64,000 nucleotides of DNA, from contig JAIVFH010000047.1 of the NCBI GenBank assembly GCA_025765595.1, positions 132,501-196,500 on the forward strand, read 5' to 3'. Position 1 is the first letter of the stretch; each line of letters opens with the position of its first letter. The notes beneath the pieces were generated by a model that saw nothing but the letters and a program-made list of their open reading frames with translations, was not told the DNA's origin and made no database searches. The translations under genes and the position numbers were made by a program. The DNA comes from Obelidium mucronatum (taxonomy: Eukaryota; Chytridiomycota; Chytridiomycetes; Chytridiales; Chytriomycetaceae). Below, in pieces: positions 11,370 to 21,868 of the stretch.

Positions 11370-11912
11370 TTTTGAGCTTCTTTTTTTCGTCTGATAAGAA
11401 CCCTGCCTGAAACTCACCAATAAACAACCGCTGTTGCGCACTTACTAAAGCGTGCAGCTTTTAAGTAGCAGAGTCGATCCTCCCAACAAACAAGAGTATC
11501 GAACGTAGAGGAAGAACCTGGAAGAATCATAAAATGAGCAGATCCGCCTTTTCACCGCTCCCCCCAGTTTTCTTCGCAAAACACCGTGTTTCCTTGTCAC
11601 AATCAAGGTGGTTCATGACTTCACGGAAGTACAGGCAGTTTGGTTGAGTTTAAACGATGCCAGCATATGCACACGCATAGCAGACTACAGGAAACCACGG
11701 TTTTGTTTTTCTTTTGAACCATCCACAAATACAGTATAGCCTCCAACCTTGGAACTTGGTAAAAATCACGTCAGGGTTCAAGTGTAACGAGCAAAAAAGA
11801 CACCCACCTGAGCCACCGTGTTGGTATTTAAGCCTCCACAAAAGCCATAAATCCCTTCATCCAATCCTTTCTAAGGTTTACATACCACACCATCAAGCAT
11901 CCTCACACTCCA
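11370..11912. promoter_or_regulatory. Divergent intergenic region between PAH and homeobox copy 2
   Basis: Serves as promoter for PAH (minus) and homeobox copy 2 (plus). The half near the homeobox gene contains the conserved block at about 11752-11836. The PAH side holds no recognised element beyond short A/T tracts. Confidence 0.6.
11752..11836 (+). promoter_or_regulatory. Conserved homeobox-gene promoter block, copy 2
   Basis: Contains AACTTGGTAAAAATCACG, GGGTTCAAG, AAAAAAGACACCCACCTGAG (about 11793-11812) and the TATA-like GTATTTAAGCCTC (11824-11836), about 77 bp before the ATG. All elements match, in order and spacing, the block upstream of the copy-1 gene (minus strand, about 6636-6725). 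Confidence 0.75.
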
Positions 11913-12701
11913 ATGGACGCTACTTGTACCGCGCAAACGTCTCTGCCTCCTTCTGGCAACCCTATGGACATGCAATTTCTCTACGATGCTGTCCACAACT
12001 TCCCCTTGTTGAATGCATCAGACCTGCTGCACCTGCAGCCAACCGAGTTCCAACAGCTCTCGTGGGATTTGATTGAGCCATACGATCTGTTCTCTACTGG
12101 AGAATATGAGTCATCAACACCAACTTCCTCACCGCTGTCTCTTCAACTGGGAGATTTGTCGCCTGAAATAATTGCATTGGATCCAGCCTCTGCATTCTTC
12201 TACAGCAGTGACGAGACTAGCCCCATTGATTGGAGCAATATGCCGGCAATTTCGCCAGCACACTTTGCGACACATAATCAATATACCACTACGGATTCAT
12301 CGGCGACAATTTCAACTACAAGCCGCTCGTGCTCGCCAGAAGAATCTTGTGTCACCACTGCCATCAGGTCCACTACCACCACTGGTAACAAAACCAAGAA
12401 AATGCGTTTCCGTGCCACAAAGCAAGAGCTCGAATACTTGCTGCACGTGTTTGAATCAAATCCTTTTCCAAGCGCTTCTCAACGGAAGATTATTTCTGAG
12501 AAACTCAAACTAGAGCCAAAGCAAGTTCTGTTTTGGTTCCAGAACCGACGGGCCACGTTAAAGTCGAATGGAATTGTTGCAGTGAAACCAAAAAAGACGA
12601 GTAGTGGTGGTGTAAGCTCTCCGCGTAAGGACCTGATGTTGGAACAGTTGTCGCCAGAAAATCCATATTTTTATGTTGCTGACAAGTCAGCCTTGTTGTG
12701 A
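11913..12701 (+). CDS. Homeodomain transcription factor, copy 2
   Basis: Intronless, 262 residues from the ATG at 11913 (MDATCTAQTS). An acidic, Ser/Thr/Pro-rich N-terminal half is followed by a typical homeodomain (NKTKKMRFRATKQELEYLL to WFQNRRATLKS) and a short conserved tail ending ENPYFYVADKSALL. Paralogue of the minus-strand gene at 5714-6562. Shared blocks include FPLLN-SDLL-LQP, QLSWD, SPEI, SPEES and the whole homeodomain plus tail. The reading frame is uninterrupted, so this copy probably keeps the ancestral N-terminus. Expected to be a nuclear DNA-binding regulator; the process it controls is unknown. Convergent with the FKBP gene 105 bp away. Confidence 0.93.
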   Translation: MDATCTAQTSLPPSGNPMDMQFLYDAVHNFPLLNASDLLHLQPTEFQQLSWDLIEPYDLFSTGEYESSTPTSSPLSLQLGDLSPEIIALDPASAFFYSSDETSPIDWSNMPAISPAHFATHNQYTTTDSSATISTTSRSCSPEESCVTTAIRSTTTTGNKTKKMRFRATKQELEYLLHVFESNPFPSASQRKIISEKLKLEPKQVLFWFQNRRATLKSNGIVAVKPKKTSSGGVSSPRKDLMLEQLSPENPYFYVADKSALL

Positions 12702-12806
12702 ATTATTATTTATCTGTGCATTTGTGTAAAATATTAAAATTGTTCATTTGTTCTGTATTTGGTTGTTCCCAATCCACGACAACAAAGTTGAACAAAATCG
12801 AAAAAC

Positions 12807-14538
12807 TTAGACAGACATCAGCTTCACTTCAAATTGAAGAGTGGCGTTGCTTGGAATGTCTAACGAAAGTGTGAATATCCAATGAAAAAGAAATATACTA
12901 TAAAAACAAAACATACCAGGTGGTGCACCACGGGAACCGTATGCCAAAGCAGCTGGAATAGTGAGCTTACGAGTACCTCCAACCTTCATTCCGTCAACAC
13001 CAAGGTCCCAACCCTTAATAACTTGACCAGCACCGAGCTTAAATGAGAATGGCTTTCCCGAGTTGTTGGAGTCAAAGATCTTGCCGTTCATGAGCTTTCC
13101 AACGTAACGAACACCAACTTTCTGGCCCTTCTTGGCAACTGGACCGCTTCCAGTAACAATGTCTTCAATAATCAAGCCGTTGGCAAGAGTCTTTTTGTTG
13201 CTTTCCTTCTTGGGCTCGTCCTTCTTCTTTGGCTCTTCCTTCTTCTTTGGCTCCTCCTTCTTTTTTGGCTCCTCCTTCTTCTTTGGTTCCTCCTTCTTTT
13301 GCTCCTTCTTCTTTGGCTCCTCCTTCTTTTTTGGCTCCTCCTTCTTCTTTGGTTCCTCCTTCTTCTTTGGGGCAGCCTCCTCTTCATCCTCAATAATTTC
13401 TTCAATCTTGGGTCTCTTGTGCTCCTTTTTGGAGTCAGCGGCTTTACGCTTGTTTCCCACGGCGACAGGCTCCTAATAATCAGTATTCAAGAGCTGTGTT
13501 CAGATGGGCAAGTACAGTTAACACAAACTATACAAACTACCTCGTCATCTTCATCTTCATCGTCCTCGTCGTCGTCGTCGTCACCAATCAAATTAGAAAT
13601 ATCACTGAATACGGGAGTAGAAGAAAAGAAGGAGAATATAATGAGCAAAACATGAAAAGAGAAAGGGGAAGACAGTAGAGAAGGAAGAAGAAGAAAAAAA
13701 TATATCTCTGTACATTGGATTTCCTTCAGCATCCACTGGGTTTCCTTCGTCGTCAAAGAAAATGTCCTGGCCTTCACCATCCTCGTCTTCAAAGTCTGGG
13801 GGGAAAAAAAAAGGGAGGCGCCGAATTCAGAATTGCATCGTAAAGTGAGAACAGATAATACCGTCTTCATCTTCGTCATCTTCATCGTCATCGTCACCAT
13901 CAATGTCGTCGTCATCTAAATAAAACGCCAAATCCTCGTCAGAATTGAGTTGTGAGTAAAACGAAGCCACTACCTTCATCTCCATCCTCGAGATCGTCGA
14001 CGACGTAGTTTCCAGTCAAGTGAACAGAGGCGGATCCAGTAACAGTAAATGTAATTTCCTCGCCTAAATATTTGTTTTGTGATGAGTACGTTGTTATGTA
14101 TGTATGTAAAATAAAAAATAAAAACCAAGCAGCGTACCTTCAGAGAAAGTCAAGTCAACAACGCTCTGCTCCACCTTTCCAATCAACAAATTCGCAATAA
14201 CAAATTCGTTGTTTCCAGCTTGGACTGAGACTGAGACTCTTCCAGACGTAGCTTTCGTCTTTGGATCGATTGCAACCTTTGAAAAAGAAAAGGACACGAC
14301 GGCATGTGGGGTAAGAAACACAAAAAAACGAGATGAGGCGGTTTGTTGTTTCTTCTTGTTTACATTGGTGACTCGGAAGGTTTGGTCAACAAGCTGGCTG
14401 TATCCAGTCTCTGGTTCGCAAGTCTAAATACGAAACACGCGTTAGCATCTCTTTCTTTTTTTTGATCGCGGCTGGTTGGCGCTGTATGGACGCTCATCTT
14501 TGCAAACATACCAATCCCCAAAATGCAACTGCAGACAT
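12807..14538 (-). CDS. Nucleoplasmin-like FKBP prolyl isomerase (Fpr3/Fpr4 type)
   Basis: Peptidyl-prolyl isomerase of the nuclear/nucleolar FKBP class that acts as histone chaperone. Multi-exon; the start is the ATG at 14538 (MSAVAFWGL, then [10 protein letters not shown]). Domains in order: an N-terminal nucleoplasmin-like fold (RVTNVAIDP...[19 protein letters not shown]), acidic Asp/Glu tracts split over two exons, a basic [15 protein letters not shown] nuclear-localisation-like stretch, a Lys/Glu/Pro repeat of KKKEEP units (about 13195-13375), and a C-terminal FKBP domain. The FKBP domain keeps [33 protein letters not shown] and TLQFEVKL, so the catalytic pocket looks intact. The last intron (about 12858-12918) precedes the final exon ending FEVKLMSV. 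Confidence 0.93.
13195..13375 (-). repeat. KKKEEP-coding 18-bp minisatellite
   Basis: About nine imperfect copies of an 18-bp unit (plus strand GGCTCCTCCTTCTTCTTT) inside the FKBP gene, encoding KKKEEP repeats. Synonymous variation between copies (TTC or TTT, one shortened unit) suggests expansion and contraction by unequal exchange under selection for charge pattern. Confidence 0.9.
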
Positions 14539-14738
14539 GTGTTTTTTTGGTTTTGACAAAAAAAATGATAGCACAAAAAAAAAAAGAAAGAAAGAAAGAA
14601 AACAATTAATCACCATTAATGTGTAGTTGATTCTCCTCCAAATAAAAGAACATGCTTAGTTAATCGGCGTGTATTTCTTTTTCTTCTTTTTTTTGGTAAC
14701 ATGTAAGGATAAACATTGTGTTTATTTTTTTAATGAAC

Positions 14739-15156
14739 TTATTGCAACAAGTCGCCGTCGCCGTTTTCTACAATAATAGACATATATAGCGATGACTCGG
14801 CGCGACTCTTTTCTTCATTCGCAAACGAGTTTAAAGAAGATCCCGTTGCGGACGTCGTGCTTTCCGACTCAGTCGGGGAATTTATATTGTTGCCGTTGCC
14901 GCCCCCGCCAACCCCGCTGTTGCTGTTTCCACTTTCGTTCCTTAACGCCCCTATTATCAGGGTTCCACGGTCTACTGCTTCGTCAAAAATTCCCTGTTGT
15001 TGTTGTGGCATTGCATTCACACGTTCAAACCGCGCTCGTTTCGGTTGCGGATTCGTTTTCGTTCCTTGTAAACCCATGAGAGTATTGTATTCTACTGTGG
15101 CAGCTATGAAAAAGAAAACAAAAAGGGAGGAACCGGTCAGTTCCAATGAATGAATG

Positions 15157-15192
<36 letters not shown>

Positions 15193-16847
15193 AATTATTT
15201 TTAGGACTCACCATCCAAATCCAAGCTGACTCCATCTCTCAACGACGCAGGCATAACTCCCAACACACTCGTTTTAGAACTCACAGAGGAAACAATTGGC
15301 TGTGGATGACTAGTAGGGTATATCGTTGGGTGGAAGTGATGATGATGATGTCCACCCGCCCCAAAGTACCACAACTTTGGGAAACTTGTTCCACTTGTTG
15401 CAGCATCTTCTCCTCCACTTTTCGAAAATTCTAGTTGATTGGTGACGGCACTAAATGATACGGGTCGATGATAGTTTTGATACTGTCGTTCCACTGCCAT
15501 CATTGTTGTCTCTGGTTTCTGTAGATTTGACATGGGAGCGCCGCCGTTGGTACCACCCACAACTCCGCCACCAACAGCACCACCTCCATGGAACCGTTCT
15601 TCTACAATCAATTCGTCATTGCTACTTCCAGCAACTTGCTGTTTTCGCTTTCGATACCGCGTTGCCACCAACGCAGCCACCACAACCACCGCAACGCTTC
15701 CAACAACTGCATAGAATAAAGGAGAGCCACTAAAAAAACTTGTTTGTGGTGGATTACTAATCGTGGGCTCATTACTTCCACTATTGGTGTTGCCGTTGGG
15801 GCCAGGAACGATATGGGGAACAGAATTCCAATTGCCTGCAGGACCTACAGAGGTTTTTCCGCCCCTGTTACCACCACCGCTATCTCCATCACCGCTTCCT
15901 GTAGATATCACTGAAGGAGCAGGTCCAGCAGTGGGTCTCGAGCCTGGTGACTCGGATACACCGCCCGTTTCAATCACCGGTGCGCTCAACGCAGTATTGA
16001 TAATAGTGATAGTAGTAGTAGGAGTAATGCTTGTAACGTCTAACCGAAAAGGTGCCCATTGTAGTGATGGAGATGTAGACGCTGACATTGCAGCCAACGA
16101 CTCTGTTTCTGTGGGTATCGGCGGCGGCGCAGGAGCCGACAGAACAGTTGCGAGAGCCATCAATCCAACGTAGAGATTATAAGCCCCGTTTGTTCTCCCG
16201 CCACAGAGCAAGCCTCCACTATCGCCACCACCAGCACCAGCACCACCAGCACCAGCACCTTTGCTCATACTGCTGCTATTGCACTCAACATCGCATATCC
16301 GATCTCGATCGGGTGTCGTATCGTCAAGAGTTGGGAGAACCAGGCTGCAGAGACAAGAACCGTTGGATGAGTTTCCATTTTGAGACAAGAGAGATCTTGA
16401 CCTCTGTGGTAGGTCAGCATAGAGGGCATACTCAGTGTTGAACTGCAAAAGACAAGCCTGTACACATGTTGCTGGTGTGTTTATGACGGCGCCGGAGACG
16501 GATTGAGACGCAATGAGGAGATCGGGTGGGAGCTCTTTGGCAGCAACACAGCCAAAACTGAAGAAGGGACCGTAAACGAACGATGACAATGAGTCAGGGG
16601 TAAATATTGAGCATTGATTGTTCGGGAGAATGGACTGCAGCGATGGCCCTATGTAATCGCATTGGCAAGATGGGGCTTGCGGATTGAAGTGAATGAAAAA
16701 CTGGTTTTGAAGGCCGCACAGGTTGAAACATTGTTGGAAATTTGGAGTGGTTATAAACGATGGATCAGATACTGTGACAGCGGAGGGACTCGGCGGGAAG
16801 CAGCCTATCGGTGTTGGTATTCCCACCAGTGTTGGTGAGAACGACAT
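14739..16847 (-). CDS. WSC-like cell-surface sensor, single-pass membrane protein
   Basis: Two exons, 16847-15212 and 15103-14739 (about 666 residues). The N-terminal half contains two Cys-rich WSC-like units: one starts GCFPPSP and holds CFNLCG and CQCDYIG; the second starts FGCVAAKE and ends in the classic WSC tail ICDVECNSS...LLCGGRTNGAYNLY. A long Gly/Ser/Thr/Pro stalk, one membrane segment (LFYAVVGSVAVVVVAALVA) with a basic anchor (RYRKRKQQ) and a cytosolic tail of about 250 residues follow. The family usually reports cell-wall stress or binds glycans. No signal peptide follows the chosen ATG at 16847, because the first WSC unit begins at about residue 14; a short upstream exon may be missing. 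The single intron carries a poly(A) run of about 35 on the plus strand. Confidence 0.72.
15157..15191. repeat. Poly(A) tract in intron
   Basis: About 35 consecutive A on the plus strand (T in the transcript) inside the intron of the WSC-like gene. Length is likely polymorphic and prone to sequencing error. Confidence 0.9.
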
Positions 16848-17410
16848 TTTCCTTCGAGAAAACGAATTGCGGGAACAAAAAAAAAACTTGCATCGACATA
16901 TGCACAGTCATCACCAATACCCCCCAGCAAAATGACTTTTAGGAAATACAATGACTTTGCTTTAGGAACTATCAAGATTTGGTCATTCCAGTTGGATGTA
17001 TTTGTGTCTACGGGTTTTCTCACAGATCCCATTTTGAGCTTGTTATAAGAGTTCCAGCATTTTTTTGTTATTTCTCTATTCTGGAGAGGAGTTATTTTGG
17101 TGGTTTGTGTTGGGTGTCTGTGAGTTGCGTCTTTTAATTTTTTTTGCATGTGTCTACAATTATGAGGTTTCGCCTTCAGGGTGCTTCTGGAAACGCAACC
17201 GATGGCAACAAATAGCCAACGGTATGCATAACAAGCTCGTATTCATCTTCTCCATACAGAACGGAGCCTGTCTTGTCCTTCCAAGGCTGGGCTAATCCCA
17301 AAACTGCTTTTTTTAATCAAAATCTGCATCTCCATCGCATCTCCATCAGAGCACAACAGAAAATTCAAGCCACAACTACATATCAATTCTCAATCAAAAA
17401 TTCCTTTGGG
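16848..17410. promoter_or_regulatory. Divergent intergenic region between two surface-protein genes
   Basis: 563 bp between the starts of the WSC-like gene (minus) and the CBM19-like gene (plus), so it must contain both promoters. T-rich stretches are seen; no clear TATA box or conserved motif. An upstream signal-peptide exon of the WSC-like gene could be hidden here, but none was convincing. Confidence 0.5.
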
Positions 17411-18649
17411 ATGAAGGTCTTACTTGTGCTTGCAGTTGCTGTTGCCTCTTGCCAGGCACACAGATCCAACAGTGTCGGCAGCAGCCGTGGTGGCATTGGA
17501 TCTATGATGCTTGTCCAAGCAGCACTGTTATCTTTGGTTGCGAATGCCCTTCCGCAGAGCAATAACCTGCCGTCGGCTGTGGCTGGAGCATCCTGTTCCA
17601 CGTTCGGACAATGGGCATGCGCACGTGGAGTCTTGGTTCAATGTGCTTACGTGCAGGCCGCAAGGCTGACATGGTATGCGAACGGGAATACACCATGGTA
17701 CGGAAGCACACTACGCATTCTTTATTGTTTCAATTCCTGACGATGATTTTGATTGTTGGGTAGCTCGTTGGCTGGGGAACAAGTTGCGCCTGCGCCGGCT
17801 CCAGCTCCTGACCGGAACCCCAACCCGAACCCGAACCCCAACCCGGTTCCAGTGCCTCCCCCAGTAGTGCAACCACCCGTAGTGCCACTGCCCCCATCGA
17901 TTCCGCAACCTGTTGTCCTTGTTGGTGGTCCCGATGTCCCCTCATCCGATCTCTCGTCCTCGTCAAACTCGTCGCAGGACCAGCAACAGCAGCAGCCGCA
18001 GCAGCAGCAACAGCCACAGGTGCCCGCAGCGCCGGGCAGCGACAACCGCAGCATCGCACCGCTGCCCAAGGCGGCGCCGGCGGCGCCCGACGTGCCGGCG
18101 GCGGCGAACCCCGCCGCCAGCAGCAGCAGCGGCGGCAGCGGCAGCGGCGCCAGCAAGACGGCGCTGATCGGCGCGGGCGTCGGCGCGGCGGCGGTGCTTG
18201 CCGTCGGCGCGGCCGTTGTTGCGCGGCGGCGCGCGGCGGCGGCAGCGCGTGACGACGACGACGACGACGATGCGGACGTCGGCATTGCCAACATGGGCTT
18301 CGGCGCGCGCAGCAGCAACAGCCGCGCGTCCGACGTGTTCACGCTGGTCGAGCGCTGCTACCAGCAGGACCTGGCCGTGCTCGACGCCCAGGCCGGGCTT
18401 GCCAAGGCGGGCTTGGACGCCGCCCCCGCGTCGGTGTCGCCCCCACAGCTGACCCGTATTTCGGCCGCTCCGGCTCCGCGATCCCAGACCCGCTCCTTCA
18501 GAGACTCGGTCGAGTCGGCCCTCCCCGTGTACGAGGGAAAGCGCTCCTCTGCCACCTCCAGCATTGACTCGGCACAAACTATCCGTCGTGGTGAAGTTGC
18601 TGTTCAACAAGTCGTTGTTGTCGACCCCATGCAGGCGTACAGACGCTAA
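17411..18649 (+). CDS. CBM19-like chitin-binding domain membrane protein
   Basis: Two exons, 17411-17697 and 17764-18649 (390 residues). A signal peptide (MKVLLVLAVAVASCQA) is followed by a short Cys module CSTFGQWAC...LVQCAY...NGNTPC, whose spacing resembles the CBM19 chitin-binding fold. The intron falls in the last Cys codon of this module. Next come a Pro/Asn stalk (NPNPNPNP), a Gln/Pro/Ala linker, one membrane segment (TALIGAGVGAAAVLAVGAAVVA) with an Arg-rich anchor, an acidic Asp run and a cytosolic tail. Probably a wall-anchored surface protein. The stalk and membrane region (about 18020-18420) is strikingly GC-rich compared with the flanks. Confidence 0.72.
17813..17846 (-). other. 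Potential G-quadruplex motif
   Basis: On the minus strand the sequence reads as five runs of three or four G separated by loops of two or three bases (GGGTTGGGGTTCGGGTTCGG and onward). It lies within the NPNP-coding stalk, 50 bases into exon 2 of the plus-strand gene, so it would form on the template strand. Confidence 0.6.
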
Positions 18650-18968
18650 GAGCGAGAATCAACTTTAAATCACCCCCCACCCAACCCACAAGCAAATGCT
18701 CTATAATTTTTTGTTTCTAGGATGACTGCCTCTATGCTTTCTCCGCATTTTTTTTTTTCACCGTTTCTATATCTCCTTTTTTTTGTGTCGCTTGCCGTTA
18801 TACATTCACTTTTAGACACTTCTCGGTACAAGCAAGTAGATCCAATAAAACGCAGTTTCATTTTTGTTATCACACAACTCAAGATGTCAATACCAACACA
18901 CAACAACATCACAGCCCCAACCCATCGCCACCGTATTTCCCAAAACCATACGAAGAAAAAAAAACAGT
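18650..18968. other. Intergenic 3' flanks (convergent)
   Basis: Region between the convergent CBM19-like gene and STT3. T- and A-rich with an AATAAA at about 18844; presumably holds both 3' UTRs. No gene was recognised. Confidence 0.5.
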
Positions 18969-21739
18969 TTACTCGTCATCATCAAGAGATTTGCGCGCAG
19001 CAACAGGCTTCGCACTAACTCTCTTCTTTCTCTTGCTTTTACCGAAACTAGCGGCAGCATTAAGGGAACGTCCCAAATTATCCAAATCTTTCACTTGATA
19101 GATACGCACGATAAAGTTCTATAATCAAGATGATAAATTTGAGTGAAACCTCCTTCCTAAATAAAGGTCACAAAAAAAAGGAAAAACAAACCTCCGAAGT
19201 ATAAGCCTCATCCATCACATGAAGACTAATCGGCTTCTTTGGAATTGGTTGATTACGAACACGATCGTACGGGTTTCCATTGGGTCCATACAACTCAGCA
19301 AAACGGTAGTAACTGGCCTTGTACATGATGGAATTTCTCATTGTCGGTGTCGCTTGCTCATCCACACGGTACTCTCCACGTTCCGTAAAGAAATTACGCT
19401 CGCTCACATCATTGGGGTAAACACCCTCACCAATACGAACCATCCACAAAAACTTGTTGATATCATCTCCAGAGTAACCAAGCACTGCTCCAAAAATAAC
19501 AAGCACAAACTTGACATCATGGCGCTTCATAATCTCATACGAAACGTCTTCAGAACAAGACATTGCTTTACCGACAGTGGCAATGTGCGTATTGTTCCAA
19601 GTGTTGTTGTCAACAAGAACGGTACGGTTGGCCATTCCAGTGATTTGGTATCCGTAATCCCACCACGACAGAATCTTGTCATCAGGGGCAGAGTTCTGAC
19701 GAAGCCAGTAGTAGGCTTCTCTGAAGTCATCAATAATGTGCTGCGATCCGTCACGGTTGGTGGATGCCAAAACAATGGAGGGAGACGAGTATGCACTAGA
19801 AGTAACCCAAGTACAGTGCCATGCAAACAAAACAAGCACGATGGCAATGGGGACAACAACCGCAACACGCGAGTCAAACTCCTTGATACCATAAAGAATA
19901 GTCTTGGGACGCTCAGCCTTCTTTTCAGATGACTTGGAAGTAGATGGAGCCGCAGTCTCTTCTTCGGATTCGTCGTTTGGAATTTCCTTGGGTGGTGCAA
20001 GGTACACGTCCAAAACCTTGGAGACGGCAAAAGCTGAAGCAATACACACACATGGAGTCAAGGTCAACATCAATCGGACCATTACTCCAGCAAAGTAACT
20101 TCCAGTGACCGCATACAAGATCTAATTTTTTTTTTTTTAAAAAAAAAAAAAAAGCCACATTGATTTTCAGAACCCCCTCCTCCTGCACAAAGCCAAATAA
20201 AAAATATATCTACATACAATGAAAACGTGTTCATCCCGAAGCTCCTGGAAGCAGAAGTAAATTCCAGCAGGGAACAAAGGCATAAGCAACTGAAGGTCAA
20301 AGAAGAAGGCAGGCCAAGCAGTAGGTTGGTGCTCAGAAACGGAAGCAATAATAGGAATATATTTCTTGGCATATCCAGTGTCCCAGAGAGAGTAGAAACG
20401 ACCAGTCCATGGAGCAATGTATCCGCCTTCATTTCAAAAGAAAAATTAGTTAACCAAAAGAAAAAAAGTTCACGAGTATCAACTCTATTACCCAAAGTAA
20501 GCGCTACAAGACCACCAAACCCGACGAGGAAGATGGAAGCGATTAATCCTTGAAAGAGTGACTTGAACTGGTTCGCAGACAAATGACTACGGATCATCTC
20601 AATAAACGCAATAATTTGCAACAATCCGAAAATTCCTGAAATACAAACATTGAAGACATTTCTCACTAAAAAAAAAAGGAATTATTGGGCTTAAAATACC
20701 AAGCGCAGCCATATGTTCACTGGTTCTAGTTGGTTGGAATCCAACAAACGGAATTTGCATGGAAGACAGAGTTCCAATAACGTAAAACGTAGAGTACGCA
20801 ACATAGAGTCTTGGAGTGAAACGTCCCATCAACAACAATGCAAACGCGTGGAGTGGAATCAAGTTGATGATAAAGACGTAACCACCCCAAGCAGATACCA
20901 TGTAAAAGTAAAAGAGAGCCGTCAAGCCACCGTAAAAGGCAGATCCAAGCTTCAAAGCCTTCAACCAAAAGTAGAAAGTGATCATGAGCAGGAAAATGGC
21001 GATACCCTCGTTATCGTAGGATCCAGCAACGGAACGAGAAATGTATCCGGGAGCAATACCAATAAACGCCGCAGCCAGCAGCCCTAAAAAATAGAGAGAC
21101 ATATCGAATTAAACCAAACATAATACCAAAATTCAAGGATTGACTTCAAATATCTCTTTACCAGCAGAAGCGTCTTTGATTTCCGTGGTCAACAGGTAAC
21201 ACGCGACAGCAGTAAAAGCAGAGAAAAAGGGCGCCAAGAAAACGCAAACGTTTCGAATATCGACGGGAAAGTTGAGTTTGTTCATGATCCAGTGAGCTGC
21301 ACCGGCAGTCACCATAATACCCGGATACACTGTTCCTCCAACGACACGCCCAAGAGGATACCAACTAAGCTCGTCAAACCAGTTGAGGAACTCGTAAAAG
21401 CCCTGCTCGACAAGCTGCCGCGTGGAACGATAGTTAAACCTGTGAGAGAAAAATACCGATTTAATATTTAAAAACGCCAACACCCATCAAGGGTAGCAAC
21501 AGCGGGTCTTGCTAATCTACTCACCATGGGTCGAATTCGTGGATGACACTCTCTGTAGTGCATGCAGGGATGGGATGAGAAATCAATTATATAAACAATA
21601 TAACAGCTGGCATTGTGGCCTGCCAGCCCAACTTGCCAAATCGGATGACTGAAAACAATCGACTGGAAATAGAAAGGACTCCGACGGCGACAAGAATTAC
21701 AACGCGGAGCCAAACGGCGTCTGCCTTTGTAGTTCCCAT
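18969..21739 (-). CDS. STT3: Oligosaccharyltransferase catalytic subunit STT3
   Basis: Transfers the lipid-linked oligosaccharide to Asn-X-Ser/Thr in the ER lumen. Multi-exon gene; ATG at 21739 ([17 protein letters not shown]), stop at 18969-18971. Multi-pass N-terminal half: [15 protein letters not shown] contains the first acidic luminal motif, and [15 protein letters not shown] and [17 protein letters not shown] are characteristic of the family. The soluble luminal domain carries [20 protein letters not shown] and [12 protein letters not shown]. The C-terminus is basic with an acidic end (SLDDDE). At least six introns, one holding a T-then-A palindromic run at about 20128-20153. Everything expected for a full-length STT3 is present. 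Confidence 0.96.
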
Positions 21740-21868
21740 AATTATTATTTTTTTTTCTTCCAAATAACAAACAAACACTTTCTAAAAAAAAAAACCCCCC
21801 CTCCCATCCCTTTAAATCAAACAAAAAAAGGAGTAAAACTACAAGAAATTATCTTCAAACTGCACCGC

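Noticed and set aside
5714..12701. Homeobox pair as a mating-type (HD1/HD2) locus
   Set aside because: Both proteins have the same typical homeodomain and a shared promoter and are recent paralogues; basidiomycete-type loci pair two distinct homeodomain classes, usually divergent and adjacent.
13132..13476. Plus-strand frame of repeated GSSFF units
   Set aside because: It is antisense to the KKKEEP repeat of the FKBP gene.
16805..17149. Minus-strand frame upstream of the WSC-like gene as an N-terminal extension
   Set aside because: It reads in a different frame and shows no signal peptide or conserved motif.
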